Position numbers and translations under genes: made by a program. Shown here in pieces: positions 1 through 11,086 of a stretch of 64,000 nt of DNA (positions within the stretch are counted from its first letter, which is position 1; each line of letters opens with the position of its first letter). This DNA is from Calliopsis andreniformis (Eukaryota; Arthropoda; Insecta; Hymenoptera; Andrenidae): contig NW_027480542.1 in assembly GCF_051401765.1 (NCBI RefSeq), positions 248,001 through 312,000 of the forward strand, given 5' to 3'. The notes below the pieces were generated by a model, which saw nothing but the letters and a program-made list of their open reading frames with translations, was not told where the DNA came from and did not search any database.

Positions 1-470
1 TAACAACGGGCAATTCCATATTTCATCCGTCCGAATGCATCGAAAGGACTTCCATGGTAAACGCCACGCGACCCTTGCGGTCTTCAGTCTCGGGTACCGA
101 TGGCTTCTTCGAACTTGCAGGGCAATACCTGTGATCATAAACGGCCGCATCTGCAAGACACTCGTTACGGCCTTCGCTTTTCCCCATGAATTTGCTTGCG
201 ACTGTTTCGACCCGAAGAAGAGACTACCACCTCCACTAAAAAAAGTAACCGAGGAAGATCCAACCTCGTTGGTGTCAACTAATAAATCAAATTCAAGTAT
301 TTCGACGAAGCTACACCCCGAGAAGTCGCGCTGGAGGGATGCGAGGGCACGAGGAAAGAGACTTCGGAAAAAATCGCCAGTATCGATCGTAATTTCGCCG
401 TTGAAGTGTGTTACATCTTGTTTTTATTTACGGAATGCCGCAGAACGTTTCAAAGTCATCGGTTGTCGGT

Positions 471-510
471 CATTAAAAGGACAAGTGCTCGTTTAGTGAA
501 GTGAACAGTG
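471..510 (+). promoter_or_regulatory. Candidate core promoter carried inside P3
   Basis: A TATA-like CATTAAAAGG at 471-480 lies about 55 bases upstream of the ATG at 534, and a run of AGTG/CAGTG initiator-like motifs sits at 496-512. The same arrangement is present in the second P3 copy. A promoter is inferred only from motif order and from the signal-peptide-like exon downstream. Confidence 0.3.
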
Positions 511-533
511 CTAGTGACCGCCAAGTGTTGTAA

Positions 534-667
534 ATGCAAGGTGTCTTCTTGTGGTTTTGGATACCTGCGATCAGCGCTACCTGGGCATCATCCCCCAATG
601 ATCGGGATCGGCACAACGACCTAATGGAGCAAGTGTTCAAGCAGCCGGTGAATTCCTCTCCGAATGG
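534..667 (+). other. Exon-like signal-peptide fragment inside P3
   Basis: An ATG directly preceded by an in-frame TAA opens a 44-codon frame starting MQGVFLWFWIPAISATWA, a convincing signal peptide. A hydrophilic stretch with SSPNDRDRHNDLMEQVF follows, and the frame runs into a consensus splice donor (AATGG|GTGAGT at 667/668). Without splicing the frame stops at the TGA of the donor, so it reads as a first coding exon ending in phase 2. Two further copies occur in P3 elements (16603-16736 and about 54640-54740). I do not recognise the parent gene. Confidence 0.45.
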
Positions 668-1318
668 GTGAGTTTTACTGATAGTAATTACTCGTATTAC
701 TATAGTCATATTATTAATTTCAATTCATTTAAACATTTTTTGCTTTGGTCCGTAATTAAAAAAAATAAAAATCAATGTTTCCATACTTTTTACCGATTAC
801 GGCAACTAATACGTCCAATTTTTGTTCATTCATTATGAAATAAGTATTTTTGTTGAGTTTTCAATGTTTTAATACACAGTAAAATAACGTACAATCCGTA
901 GGAACTACGAAAACATTGCTTTTTATTTTTTTTACTATAGCATTACTTTACTAAATCGGCATTTTAAAATTCTTTCTTCTCGTTTCTTATTTTTTACAAC
1001 CTGGATAATTCATTTAAAAATCTGAAAAAATTCTATAATATATGTCCCAATAGTTTAGGAGAAATTGAGCATTGACGTAAACATTATGAGTTTCTTGTAC
1101 AAGCCTCGATCACGGTGAATAGCAGACGCTCCGCGTAGCTTGTGCCCTGTCGCTGGTCGGCCGAACGCTCGCTATTCGCGCTCTTTGATTGGTCGGGGTT
1201 TTTCGTTAATAACTCGTTAACAAATCTTCGGAGGATATTTTTGCGAAGGAAAATGTTGGTTAGAATCACCCTAGGAATCTCCCATTTCCGGCTCCCGCAC
1301 TTAGTTTGGGACACCCTG

Positions 1319-1722
1319 TATAGCTTTTACTATATTGCGACCATTATCGGTGACAAAATAAGCAGGTTTAGAAGAACTATCTAATCCCCATGTAAAGATG
1401 TAAGTAACACCGTTCGTAAATATTCCTCTGTATGAGATTGTGTTAAATGGCTTAAATTTAACATGTAACGACACATACTAAAATCTTTACTTATATCATG
1501 TATTGTAAGTGATAAATAACTCTCTATAGATCGAGAGATCCAGCCATCGGTTGTAAATCTCAAGATTAATTCTCGTGTTTAATCCGTAAATATAAAAATG
1601 AGTTAATATGTATATGTACAGAGTGTAAGGAAACTAATAGATACCGTTGACAGGGTTGAAACTAGACCTTTGAGTGGGTGGACATACGTAAAAAAAATAC
1701 GTCGTAAAATTATTTACATATA
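1319..1722. other. Unassigned AT-rich sequence
   Basis: About 400 bases between two mobile elements. I see no coding potential, repeat match or structure here. Confidence 0.5.
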
Positions 1723-2998
1723 CAGTATGTCCCACGAAATCCTGGACAGTCGATTATTTAGTAACCTGTTAAAGATACGAAAAAAGTTTTTATATGAAAT
1801 TGAATGGCAAAAGGGGGCTGATTTATTGGGTGTAACAACTTTTTTTTATCATTATTGTTTACAGAGATATGAAAGTTAAGTTTGGTTTTTTAAATGGGAT
1901 TATATATTTTTTATTTGATCAATAGATAGTACGTTTCAAGACGACTTCAGCAAACATTAATGTATACACCTTTTTTCAAATAGTTTTTAAGATATTACGC
2001 GTAAAAGTTGACTGCTTTTCGGTACAAGAAAATCTGCGAGACCAGGAAGCACAGTAGGAAGTCTCGACTTTCGACCACACTTAAAATGCTACGGGTTAAA
2101 CCGTGCCTCTTAAAACTGATACGAAGAGACTGCGGTAGACACGGCAGTCCTAAATTCTACATAATAGTTTTGTATACACCGTAGCAATACCATTCACATC
2201 TGAAAAAGTTTCTCTACCCCTTTCGTACGAATTTAAATTCAAATTCTAATACTAAATTCTTGTGGTACATAATATTGTTACATTCCGGGTAAATTATTTC
2301 GAAACAAAAAACGCGCTGAAGTCGAATGACATTTTGACAACCTCAGCAATGCAATAACCCGGGAAGGTGTCAAATATGAGCCGGCGACTGACCTAGTATA
2401 ATTCGCGTTAGAATAAGATAGGAAATAGATAGCGAGAAGATTAGAAACTGCGACCTCGTTGGTATATATTACTTGAGGAATATCGTAGTCCAAAATTAAT
2501 AAAAATTATAGATGGTAACCTCGCAACTACAGATCACGCGCTGTAGATTTCGCCGAGGTAAGCATCAATTGCGACAGGACTTTCGGCCCCCTCCATTTGA
2601 ACAAATTCCAATCAACCCTTTAAAACCTGTCGGAACTTTCGACTCTTGCTTTTTCCGTCCACTAAACTCAAGTAAGGAATACGCCCGGAGGTCACAGTTT
2701 ATAATCTGTGTAGTGTAACGCGACGATAAACCGGGAAGCGAAACTTGTAAGTCTCCTAGAAGCCGAGCCATTGGTTTGTTACGAGTCCAGACGAGTTACG
2801 TAAAGTAACTATGAAAGGGCTCGATTCAAAGCTCCTTCCGTTGACCTTTGACTTTGCCTGGAAGTCACCATGTAAGGGCCGATAGGCATTTCCGTTGCAC
2901 CCAATTAATAGATTTTCTTCGAAATTAATATCTCTCAATTTTCTTGGAAACTCTGCGATGCAACCGAGTCCCCACCATTTTCCCTATAGATTTTTGAC

Positions 2999-3040
2999 TA
3001 TAAAAAGGCTAAGAAACTCGGTCTAGCGGGCTCACTCGTA
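2999..3040 (+). promoter_or_regulatory. Core promoter of LTR-like element B
   Basis: A strong TATA box (TATAAAAAGG, 2999-3008) lies about 220 bases into the element, where an LTR U3/R boundary is expected. The same box is conserved on the minus strand of the second copy near 51730-51739. It fixes the orientation of the element as + here. The start site, about 30 bases downstream, is inferred. Confidence 0.5.
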
Positions 3041-3467
3041 ATCCAGTTTGGAAGTTAGTACGTGGCTTAGACCGGAAAGCAAGATCGAGCATTAGTTCTC
3101 CTTCAAGCAAAAATCTTTGAGTACAGTACGTAAAAACTCACTGTAACGTAGTCTTAACGACGCGTCCCCCGCATACCTCTGTGCGTAATCGAGAGAGAGA
3201 GGACTTAGTTCCGCGACACGTAAAATCATAAACACTTGTATTCCTTCGAGTCAACTCAAACGTGTAATTATATACAGTTTTATAAGGTTTGTTAAATTGG
3301 ATTTAGTTCAATCAAAACCTTTCCTAAATCCAATAAGAAGCGAACGCGTAAACGATCCCACAAATAATATATCTTTACCGCTCGAGATATATATTGTAAA
3401 TTTAAAAGTTACGAGGCTATATTAACATCTTCGCAATCCTTGCGAAGGTCCTTTTCCTAACCTACAA

Positions 3468-3728
3468 GTGGCTCCCGGTGTTGGCAGTTGCGCACTGGTT
3501 CGTCCACGTCCCGGTGGCTCCTGGCGAGTGCAAAGTTACTCGCTGGTTCGTCCACAGTCTTTATTCCATCCTAGTGGCTCCCGATACTCGCCAAGTTGAG
3601 TGTCGGTTCGTCCACGAAAACCTACCCAAATCCTAACGTGGCTCCCGGTGTTGGCAGTTGCGCACTGGTTCGTCCACATCCGTGAGGTGGCTCCCAACGA
3701 GTGCAAAGTTACCCGTTGGTTCGTCCAC
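3468..3728 (+). repeat. Array of five hairpin units in element B
   Basis: Five units lie at 3468-3507, 3514-3555, 3574-3615, 3638-3677 and 3687-3728, separated by short spacers. Each starts GTGGCTCC and ends GGTTCGTCCAC. Between these boxes lies a self-complementary arm pair that differs from unit to unit: CCGGTG/CACTGG (units 1 and 4), GCGAGT/ACTCGC (unit 2), CCGATACTC/GAGTGTCGG (unit 3) and CAACG/CGTTG (unit 5). Loops keep a CAAAGTT- or CAAGTT-like core in units 2, 3 and 5. The array lies downstream of the TATA box and would be in the element's RNA. Confidence 0.8.
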
Positions 3729-4663
3729 GAAAAAATAACAATATTCCAAAAAACCCTGACCCTCGGTCAGACCATCTAGCCCTCGGCTCGTAACAGGTTC
3801 CTCTCGATTTCGTACCTCCGAATTTAAGGTAATCAGATATTGTAATTTATATTCAACTTGTAATAACATTTAAATCTCCGAAACGAGAATTCTAAATAAA
3901 CTAATTGTACATGCATACGTGAGAAGTTAAGTGAACCCAACCCTGAATTTCCGAACGATCCCGAGGAAGGCAAACGAAGCCTAAACCTCACAAAATACTG
4001 TACTATCCCCGGTAGCGCACCCGAGACGTAACAATATCTTGCCATCATAAGTATTTTCCATTCAAATGTCTTGCCAATTTGTTAATTACTTTAAAGTACG
4101 AGCAACGCTTTAGCTTTATCCGTTAGCTTTATTTCTTTACTAAAACATGGGCGATATTTTTCTGCATGCCGTAAAGGTAACGGTTGTGGAAAAAACTATT
4201 GTGTAGAATTTAGGCCTGCCGTTCCTACCCCAGACTCTTCGTATCGGTTTCAAGAGGCACGGTTTAACCCGTAGCATTTTAAGTGTGGTCGAGAGTCGAG
4301 ACTTCCTACTGTGCTTCCTGGTCTCGCAGATTTTCTTGTACCGAAAAGCAGTCAACTTTTACGCGTAATATCTTAAAAACTATTTGAAAAAAGGTGTATA
4401 CATTAATGTTTGCTGAAGTCGTTTTGAAACGTATTATCTATTGATCAAATAAAAAATATATAATCCCATTTAAAAAACCAAACTTAACTTTCATATCTCT
4501 GTAAACAATAATGATAAAAAAGAAGTTGTTACAGCCAATAAATTAGCCCCCTTTTGCCATTCAATTTCATATAAAAACTTTTTTCGTATCTATAATAGGT
4601 TAGCAAATAATCGACTGTCCAGTATTTCGTGGGACATAATGTATATGTATAGCCGTATTTATA

Positions 4664-4975
4664 CAGTGTGTCTCACGTAACACTGGACAGTCCATTATTT
4701 ACTAAACTATTTAAGATACAAAAAAACAGTTTACATGAAATTTGCATGGTATAAAGGGGTAAATTTATTGGCTGTAACAAATTATTTTTTAGATTATTAT
4801 TTTCAAAGATATGACTGTCAAGTTCAGTTTTTTAAACGGAACTATATCCTTTTTTTCAGATCATTTTGTAGTGCGCTTCAAGACAAATTCAATGACGTAC
4901 AAGTTATGTATCTTTTTTCAAATGGTTTTCGAGATATTGCGTATGATTTTACAGAACACATATCCTTTTTTAAAT
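4664..4975 (+). mobile_element. Half element of the P1 type
   Basis: It starts CAGTGTGTCTCACG after TA and follows the left arm of P1 in order: GGACAGTC, ATTATTT, a TGCATGGTATAAAGGGG-like motif and an AGATATGA motif. It is well diverged from P1. No matching right arm was found downstream, so it is a single-arm relic or truncated copy. Confidence 0.6.
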
Positions 4976-5229
4976 CTTCATACATTTGAGGTATGATACT
5001 TCTCTCAAATGTTGAACGATTTGGAATTCCATACCGTGGTTCTGCAGTATTTAGTAAGAATCGAAAGCCGACATCTTCAACAATAGTATACGGCTGCATA
5101 TCTAAAGCCATCATACGTGCGATTGGTTGGGTTAATTGTTTCGCACGTGCAGAATCTTTATTTAAATATACTCTATCTTGTCTGGAAATATTTTTCTGTG
5201 GTTCTCTAATTGTACCTGTATTATATTAT

Positions 5230-6015
5230 GTATTATATTATTTCTATATTATTTCTTGATGTTTGTACTTCAAATATCGCATAAGACCACTAGTGTTACT
5301 ATATTTTATTTGAAACACTTGCGTACACAATGAACATTGGGCTTTACACCGATTCAGTTTTTTAAAATACTGCCAAACGAAACTTTTGTTTCGTTGTTCT
5401 CGTGGTAGAATATCACTATTATCACCATCTTGTGCTGGCATGTCAGTTTCTATACTATTTTCCACAGGAACATGCGACATAGCACTTTCTTTAATTTAAC
5501 CAGTTTATACAATATGTACATTCACACTGTATGATATACTCAAGACAACTGAGTAAGTTAACGCGTTGTTCGTATCAGCAGTCTTCGTTGGTAGATATCG
5601 GGATTTAACCATTTACGCAGAAATCGAACAACTGTTTTCTTTTTGTTCTAGACCTTTCGAGGAAGAACGTAGTAGAATGTATCGTCATGTTTCGATTTGT
5701 AATAAACAGTACACAGCTGTTAGTAATCTAGCTTACACACTGCCTCGCGACTCTCGTCGCCGTTTGACTATAAACTCTCGCACATCAATACATTTGTTTC
5801 ATTTGATGTTCTTCCTAAAAAAAAAAAACCATTCCCATATTTCGTACGTATAAAGATTTTAGAAAAGATATTAGGAATAAAATACAAAACGATTTTATCA
5901 AAATCCGATTAAAAAATGCTGAAAAAGATCCGCATTTAGTTTTGGGTACCCGAACATTACAAACTTTCGGGATCCCGATCCGAACCCGGAATATCGGTTC
6001 CCGCACACCCCTAAT
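5230..6015 (-). mobile_element. 5' fragment of a hAT element
   Basis: Read on the minus strand the fragment begins at about 6015 with TAGGGGTGTGCGGGAACC, similar to the CAGGGGTGTGC-type ends of hAT elements. It passes through about 500 bases of leader and reaches the BED-finger frame (5480-5244). The opposite end is missing. Confidence 0.5.
5244..5480 (-). CDS. BED-type zinc finger fragment of a hAT transposase
   Basis: A 78-residue frame contains a BED-finger pattern: VWQYF near residue 35, the CSLC pair (C-x2-C) near residue 50 and an H-x3-5-H ending in LKYKHQ. BED fingers form the N-terminal DNA-binding module of hAT transposases. The frame stops just after the finger, and no catalytic or dimerisation region follows downstream on this strand, so this is a 3'-truncated relic. 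It lies in the right orientation with the hAT-like terminus at about 6003-6015. Confidence 0.6.
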   Translation of the reverse strand: MSHVPVENSIETDMPAQDGDNSDILPREQRNKSFVWQYFKKLNRCKAQCSLCTQVFQIKYSNTSGLMRYLKYKHQEII

Positions 6016-6029
6016 ATCTAACAATACAT

Positions 6030-7645
6030 ACAATAATTATTTTATGTTCCTTATAAAAATATTTACTACTATTAATATAAATTAATAATATTCTAACTTT
6101 TAAGTGTAATTTGTGATACGTTATATATACTGTTATTGTTAGACGATATTTATTGTTCAATTCTGTTACGTATATGTATGCAATGTACTCTAGCAGCATA
6201 AAATTAAACAATTTACTTACTTAATTTTCTTAAATAAGAAAAATTCGCCCGCAAAGCCTATATTTTCTTCTCATCCACATATCCACCGCGTGCTTTTATA
6301 ATCGCATTTATTAGTCGTGGCATCCTGGCTATTCATTTTTTCATTATTTCACTGTCAATACAGTTCCATTCGGATTGTAAAATTTCCCATAAATGTTTTC
6401 TGACTTTGGACAATGCTTTCTAACTTCTCTATCCATTGAAATCGGGGCTTTGGAGTGGTCAATCCATTATTTTTAAACCAGAAGTTGCAATTGTTGTAAA
6501 TGATCTCTACAGATTTTGGCAGTGTGTTTCGGATCAGTGTCGTGCATAAATGTGAAATTGTGTGACCAATTATTCTCTGTCTAGATGGAATCGCTTTTTG
6601 AACCAAGATGTTTAAATATGCTTCTTTTTTTAAAATGCCGTCTATTTTGATAAGTTCTCCTGTCGTGTTATTTCCAAAACATCCCCACACCATCACAGAA
6701 CGACCTCCATGCTTAACGGTGGACACCACGTAATTCTCATTTAATTTTTCATTAACTTTTCGACGAACAAAAACACGTCGTTTGGATCCGAACACTTAAA
6801 ATTTTGATTCATCGAGCCACAACACTTTTTTCCAATCTTCTAATGACCAATATTTATGACGTTTACCCCACTGGTCTTTTTTTTCATTTTGTGCTCTTAA
6901 CAATGGTTTTTTTACCGTTGACACCGAAATTGTTTCATCCCTGGACTTATTAATTTCTGCAGCTATTTCAGGGGCTGTTTCTCTTCTGTTTCTTTTACTT
7001 ATAGTTATAATATGCCGATCTTCTGCCTCAGTTGTTTTTCTAGGCCTTCCAGACCTTTTCACTGAGGAACAAATCCCTGTAGCACCGTACTTTTTAACAC
7101 TATAATTTACACAAGATTTAGAAACTCCCACTTTTCTTGCAATTTCCCTTATAGAATATCCTTCTTTATGTAGCGTAATTATTTGAGAATGCATTTCTCC
7201 ACTTAATTCCTTTCTTTTTGTCCCCATCGTGTTCTCACAAGAATTCAAAGCGAACTGATGTCGATGGATTAACAGAGCGGTCGCTACGCTGTTATTTACG
7301 GTTTTCCCACTCTGGATCATGTTTGTAAATGTTTATATTAGTCTTGGGAATGGTAGCAGAATGTAGTAAAGTGAAGCAGTCATCGTGAAATGAACGACCA
7401 AACGTTTATAAACCAAAAGAATATATAACGCAGCATTAGGCTCTTCGAGCGAATTTTTTTTATTTGAGAAAATGAAATAAGTAAATTGTTTAATTTTATG
7501 CTGCTAGAATACATTACATACATGTACGTAACAGAATTTAACAATAAATACCGTCCAACAATAACAGTATACATAATATATCACAAATTTCATAAAAATG
7601 GTGAGTGTCCACATACTTTTGAGCGGGGGTGTACATACATAAAAC
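6030..7645 (-). mobile_element. Tc1-like DNA transposon (inactive)
   Basis: Imperfect inverted repeats of about 160 bases flank a transposase: 6103-6265 and about 7455-7600, both containing TAGCAGCATAAAATTAAAC. The outer right end reads GTGTCCACATACTTTTGAG...GGGTGTA, the standard form of many Tc1-like ends. The equivalent outer left end is missing, apparently lost at the junction with the hAT fragment. Confidence 0.8.
6355..7320 (-). pseudogene. Tc1-like transposase pseudogene
   Basis: The first frame (7320-6796) has the paired helix-turn-helix DNA-binding region (IREIARKVGVSKSCVN, then GRPRKTTEAED) and reaches the first catalytic aspartate in VLWLDESKF. One in-frame TAA follows immediately. 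The frame resumes with FGSKRR and VKHGGRSVMVWGCF. Around 6550 a frameshift moves the second aspartate block (MHDTDPKHT) into another frame, and around 6440-6480 stops and a further shift break the SPD...E block. With at least three lesions it cannot encode a working transposase. Length and motif order are those of Tc1/mariner DDE enzymes. Confidence 0.85.
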
Positions 7646-7779
7646 CAATTCCACAATATTTACTATTTATTGACATTGTACTACTTTTACTATTTTACTG
7701 ACAACAGGAATTTAACGGAGTCCGGATGAGGTATTAGAGATCGGGTATCGCAAAAAAAGTGTACGCTAAGAATTTAATT

Positions 7780-8835
7780 TTGTCTGTCCTAAAAAGGACA
7801 GACGTTTATTTTAAATAAATATTGTTCCCAAAAAGAGGGAAGGAGGGACGACCCGGTGTTGATCCCTTGGCCGATCCTGGTCCTTGGTGCTGGTAGGGGC
7901 CTTCCTCTCTTGCGGCGTTCAGCTGCCGTCTACAAAAAGAAGGGTTGGCGAAACAGCACTGGTTAGCTAGAGAATAATTCGCTCTGGACCGTATTCTCCC
8001 GACTCCAGGCCTCGACGACGAGTCTATGTGGAGGGGAGAGCAGTACCTTGCCGTAACGCTAAGGTAGTGCAGTGGACTGTATTACTGACGTCTCTTCGCA
8101 CTGAAGAAATCGTCGGTAGGCGAACGTACAGAGAGAAGAGTTCCTCCTTTTGTCTGCTTAATACACCTTACAATAAGGTTTGCCTCGTATGCATCTCGGC
8201 TTTCGCTAAGATTCGTGAGTGTGAGACATACTATAACTAGGGCTGGTCTTGGTGGTTGATAACGACCAGAGGTTCTACCACGCGCCGTTTACCGTAACGT
8301 ATACATCTATTTGTCACACGTGGGCTGCTGCTAAATATGGTGCCAGATCGCGGGTAACGCAGAGGTGCCACACTTACGTTAACCCTCTCTGTTTGAATGC
8401 CACTTATCAGGGTTCAACCAAGCAGTGATCTATGGCTGCTCCGCTGACAAATAGCAAACTCAGGGAATCAGGGAAACCACCGATTCCAAGAGTGCAGTTA
8501 ATCGTCAAAAAATGTCACCAAACTGCGTTCCCGATACTCTGTCGCACGTATCTCACGTGTTAGCTGATCAGAGTAATTGCACAAGTCGCAGCAGAGAAAC
8601 ACCCAGCTTTAGAAAGCGTTGAGATTTCAAGAGTTTGGTGACCAAACAACTTGAACTCGGTTGGTTATTGTAATATCACTGAATGCTTGGTGCAAGACTA
8701 ACTCTCGAGCTCGAGTGTTTTCGCAAAAGCGTGTAGTCCCCGAAAAGGGGACTGTAATAGTTGAAAAACGAGTTATACGTCGAATGTACGGTTTTTGGGG
8801 ACGAGACAAAGACTCGAAATATTATCGCTTTTAAA
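7780..8835. repeat. Diverged interspersed repeat, family E (copy 1)
   Basis: Blocks of this region match 58920-60260 in the same order and orientation. They include CTCCAGGC...GAGCAGTACCTT near 8005-8050, TTTGTCACACGTGGG near 8310, ATCTATGGC/ATCCATGG near 8425, and GAGTTATACG...GGACGAGACAAAGACTCG at 8770-8815. Similarity is patchy. No open frame is shared between the copies. The class is unknown; an old LTR or leader of a retroelement is possible. Confidence 0.5.
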
Positions 8836-9057
8836 CACTATTCGTTAATATTTTAATCTAATTTTAAAATATATTTCTATAAAATCCATATGAATCCAGT
8901 TACAAGTAGATTCTTTTAATCCTTTACAAGTCTATAACTATTATTTATATATTGTGTAATTCCTATGATTATTGTTTGCTTACATATAAATTAAAAAAAT
9001 TGTCATTTTTACAGTTTCAATACTTTTGTTTTATAATATATCTATTTTCTTTTGCAG

Positions 9058-9259
9058 TGCACTTTTATTCATTATAGTAGCTTCAGAGAATGCACAAACT
9101 AATTACTATTCATCGTTTAGGAGCAATCAAACTTTGGAGACTCATGCCAATGAATTGGATAGCATTGAGCGTGACAATTTAGAATTACCTAATATAGCAA
9201 TGGTTAAACTACCGGATTCAACAAAGTTAACGACTAACTACAAGGACAGTTACTATCGG
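9058..9259 (+). CDS. SUCO: SUCO orthologue, exon with signal-peptide end and N-terminal region
   Basis: The acceptor TTTTGCAG ends at 9057 and the donor CGG|GTAAGA follows 9259. The exon enters in phase 2 and leaves in phase 0. It encodes ALLFIIVASENAQTNYYSS followed by a polar, acidic stretch, which fits the tail of a signal peptide and the mature N terminus of SUCO-type proteins (YYS occurs soon after cleavage in the vertebrate protein). The start codon must lie in an upstream exon that I could not identify; a frame beginning at TTG 9026 is only intron read-through. The identity is supported by the downstream exons. Confidence 0.75.
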
Positions 9260-11086
9260 GTAAGAACTCAAACTCTAAAGATAGAACTTATATTTATTTG
9301 TCATCTTTTTTCTAACTATGTTCTTACGATCTTCTGTTAAATGCTCTAACGTTTTTATTTTTTTTGTTGTATATTCTGCACTTATGCTCTTCTTCTGCGA
9401 TTCAGTATCTGTTCCTCTTATAGTTGTTTCCGCATTTGAATCTTGCTATCATTGCCTGGTTTCTTCTATCATACTTTGCTAACAAGTAATGTGATCTTGT
9501 ACTCTTACTTATCCTATTGCATGTTTTGTTACATTTACTACTTCTTTTATATTGTTCTTGTTTGTCCGTGTTAGCTCTTTTGCTAATTCTGTATTGTTTT
9601 ATGTTATGGTTTTATATCTGCACCCTTTCCGCTACTGGATATTTTTCCATTCTTTTTTCTCCATTTATTATTTATTTTCTTCCCGCTGTATTCCACTATT
9701 TTGTTTATCTTTATTTTTGTTGTAGAACTTCTGACTTCCCTCTATTTTGTACTACGGTCGGATTTTCTAAAAAAAATTCCTGGTGACCGAGGTTTTTAAC
9801 TTACGATTTTGTCGCTTTGCAGACCGCGCACCCTACTCAAAGTGACTTAGCTAGTTATCTACGAAAGTTCCGTCGTATGTTCTCACTTATTCCTTGCCTT
9901 TTTCTGGTATCTGTCTCCTTTCCCTTTCAGCGTGACTACTTAGCTCTGTTTCAATGGTAATTTACAAGAATGTAAAAATCTATTGGCGATTATGATGTGT
10001 AGGTCTATTTAATATTAAATCCTTATCAAAATTCCTTTGATTCGTGAAAAAAATATGAAAAGAGAAATTAATTTGGCATGGAGTGACCTGCGGGTGAAGG
10101 AATTTGATTTATTGAGTCAGTGAAAGTGCTTTTAAGAATAGAAGGAGAAATCTAATTTGATATAGAATCCAACAATGTTGATGCAAGAATTATCTACATT
10201 TACCTCTAAACTATGTGCTGGCTGTCTGGATTGCTTCAGGGATTTTCGTTAGAAAATTCGACAGTGGGTCTTTTCTTTTAAAAAAGTCTTCAACCTTTTT
10301 AGCATTTCCTGTAATTTTTACCTCTACTACTATCAAGAAGGTGATATCTTCTGAGTATGTGAAGGGTCATATTTTTTTTTCTATTACCACTCCTGATTGT
10401 CCTTTCTTCGTATACGTTTCCAAACCTGTTGTATGTAACTTAGTTGGATTTAATGGACATTGTTGCCTAACTCCTTTGTTTATCTAGAATTTTCTAGGCA
10501 TTTCTTTATTGACTTCAGTCACATTTTATTTCTTTTTTAATTATTTTCATTATCCTTCTGTTGGCTAATTTTATTTTCTTCCATGATTTGAGTTTTATCT
10601 GTATCCAGTTTATCGAAAGTGAACTTTAAACCTATAAAAAGTACATATTGTTCCGTTCTGCCTTTCATAACTTCCTGTTCGCTACATAAATCGGTATGGA
10701 GATGTCAATTACTTGTCTCCCGACTATTATTTTTTTTTCTTATATTTCTTCTTTTAATCGTTTTCTATTATTGTTATGTATATCTTGTATGCCATTTCGA
10801 GTAACACGATATTTCTAAAACTCGATACCTTTCTCTATCAACCTTTTAAAAGTTTTATATTGAACTCCTTCATTTGATCTCTCTAGAAAATTACCTTCTT
10901 TTCATGCAAATTTTCGTCCTCCATTTTATTTTCTCTTGTTGTGTTCTTTATTTGTTTCGCAGCAAAATTTATTTGCTTTACTAATATGTCTATTCCTCAC
11001 TATTGTCTTAACTTAGTTTCACATTTGTTACACGAAAAATTTGTATCACATTTCTATACTTTAGATGATTTTTGTTTTAAATATAG
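9260..11086. other. SUCO intron 1 (T-rich)
   Basis: The 1827-base intron has a pyrimidine-rich + strand with long TTTCTTT runs. I see no repeat family, structured element or coding segment in it. Confidence 0.6.

Larger units (their letters stand above)
1..1318 (-). mobile_element. Partial long-inverted-repeat element, family P3 (copy 1, cut by window edge)
   Basis: This is the reverse-complement counterpart of the left part of the complete P3 element at 15847-17755. The end at about 1260-1318 reads ...GGGACACCCTG followed by TA, matching the CAGGGTATCCCA end of the complete copy. The segment 867-920 (poly-T, then the AACGTACAATCCG motif) and the exon-like block 534-667 also match the complete copy in inverted order. 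No transposase is present, so the element is non-autonomous. The other terminal repeat lies outside the window. Confidence 0.75.
2777..3795 (+). mobile_element. Solo LTR-like element B (copy 1) nested in element A
   Basis: It begins TGTTACGAGTCC and ends GGCTCGTAACA, flanked by GGTT on both sides (2773-2776 and 3796-3799). The uninterrupted copy of element A (around 44163-44180) preserves the empty site, reading CCATTGGTTCCTC on the complementary strand, which proves the insertion and its 4-bp target duplication. At 1019 bp it carries a TATA box (2999) and a five-unit hairpin array (3468-3728). A second copy in reverse orientation lies at 50992-51961. No coding region was found. Confidence 0.85.
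2276..4033 (-). mobile_element. Solo LTR-like element A (copy 1), interrupted by element B
   Basis: It begins TGTTACATTCCGGG and ends CCCGAGACGTAACA, the TG...CA form typical of LTRs, and is flanked by the 4-bp duplication ATAT (2272-2275 and 4034-4037). After removal of element B and one of its GGTT repeats the length is about 735 bp, matching the 745 bp copy at 43935-44679 in the opposite orientation. The minus strand given is only relative to that copy. A 4-bp duplication suggests a gypsy-type LTR. No internal genes are attached, so it looks like a solo LTR. Confidence 0.75.
1723..4641. mobile_element. Palindromic TIR element P1 (copy 1) with nested LTR-like insertions
   Basis: The ends CAGTATGTCCCACG (1723) and CGTGGGACATAATG (ending 4641) are inverted, and both are flanked by TA. 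The inverted arms are about 450 bases each (1723-2173 and 4191-4641) with only scattered differences. The interior is interrupted by element A (2276-4033), so the original element was roughly 1.1 kb and largely a hairpin. It has no coding capacity. The TA target and the inverted ends suggest mobilisation by a Tc1/mariner-type transposase, which is inference. A clean second copy lies at 38772-39654. Confidence 0.8.

Noticed and set aside
3468..3728. CRISPR-like array
   Set aside because: Eukaryotic context, spacers are short and irregular, and the variable part is itself self-complementary; it is part of an LTR-like element.
9026..9340. Frame starting at TTG 9026 as an independent small secreted protein
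   Set aside because: Bases before 9058 are a typical intron 3' end and those after 9259 follow a GTAAGA donor; only 9058-9259 is treated as coding.
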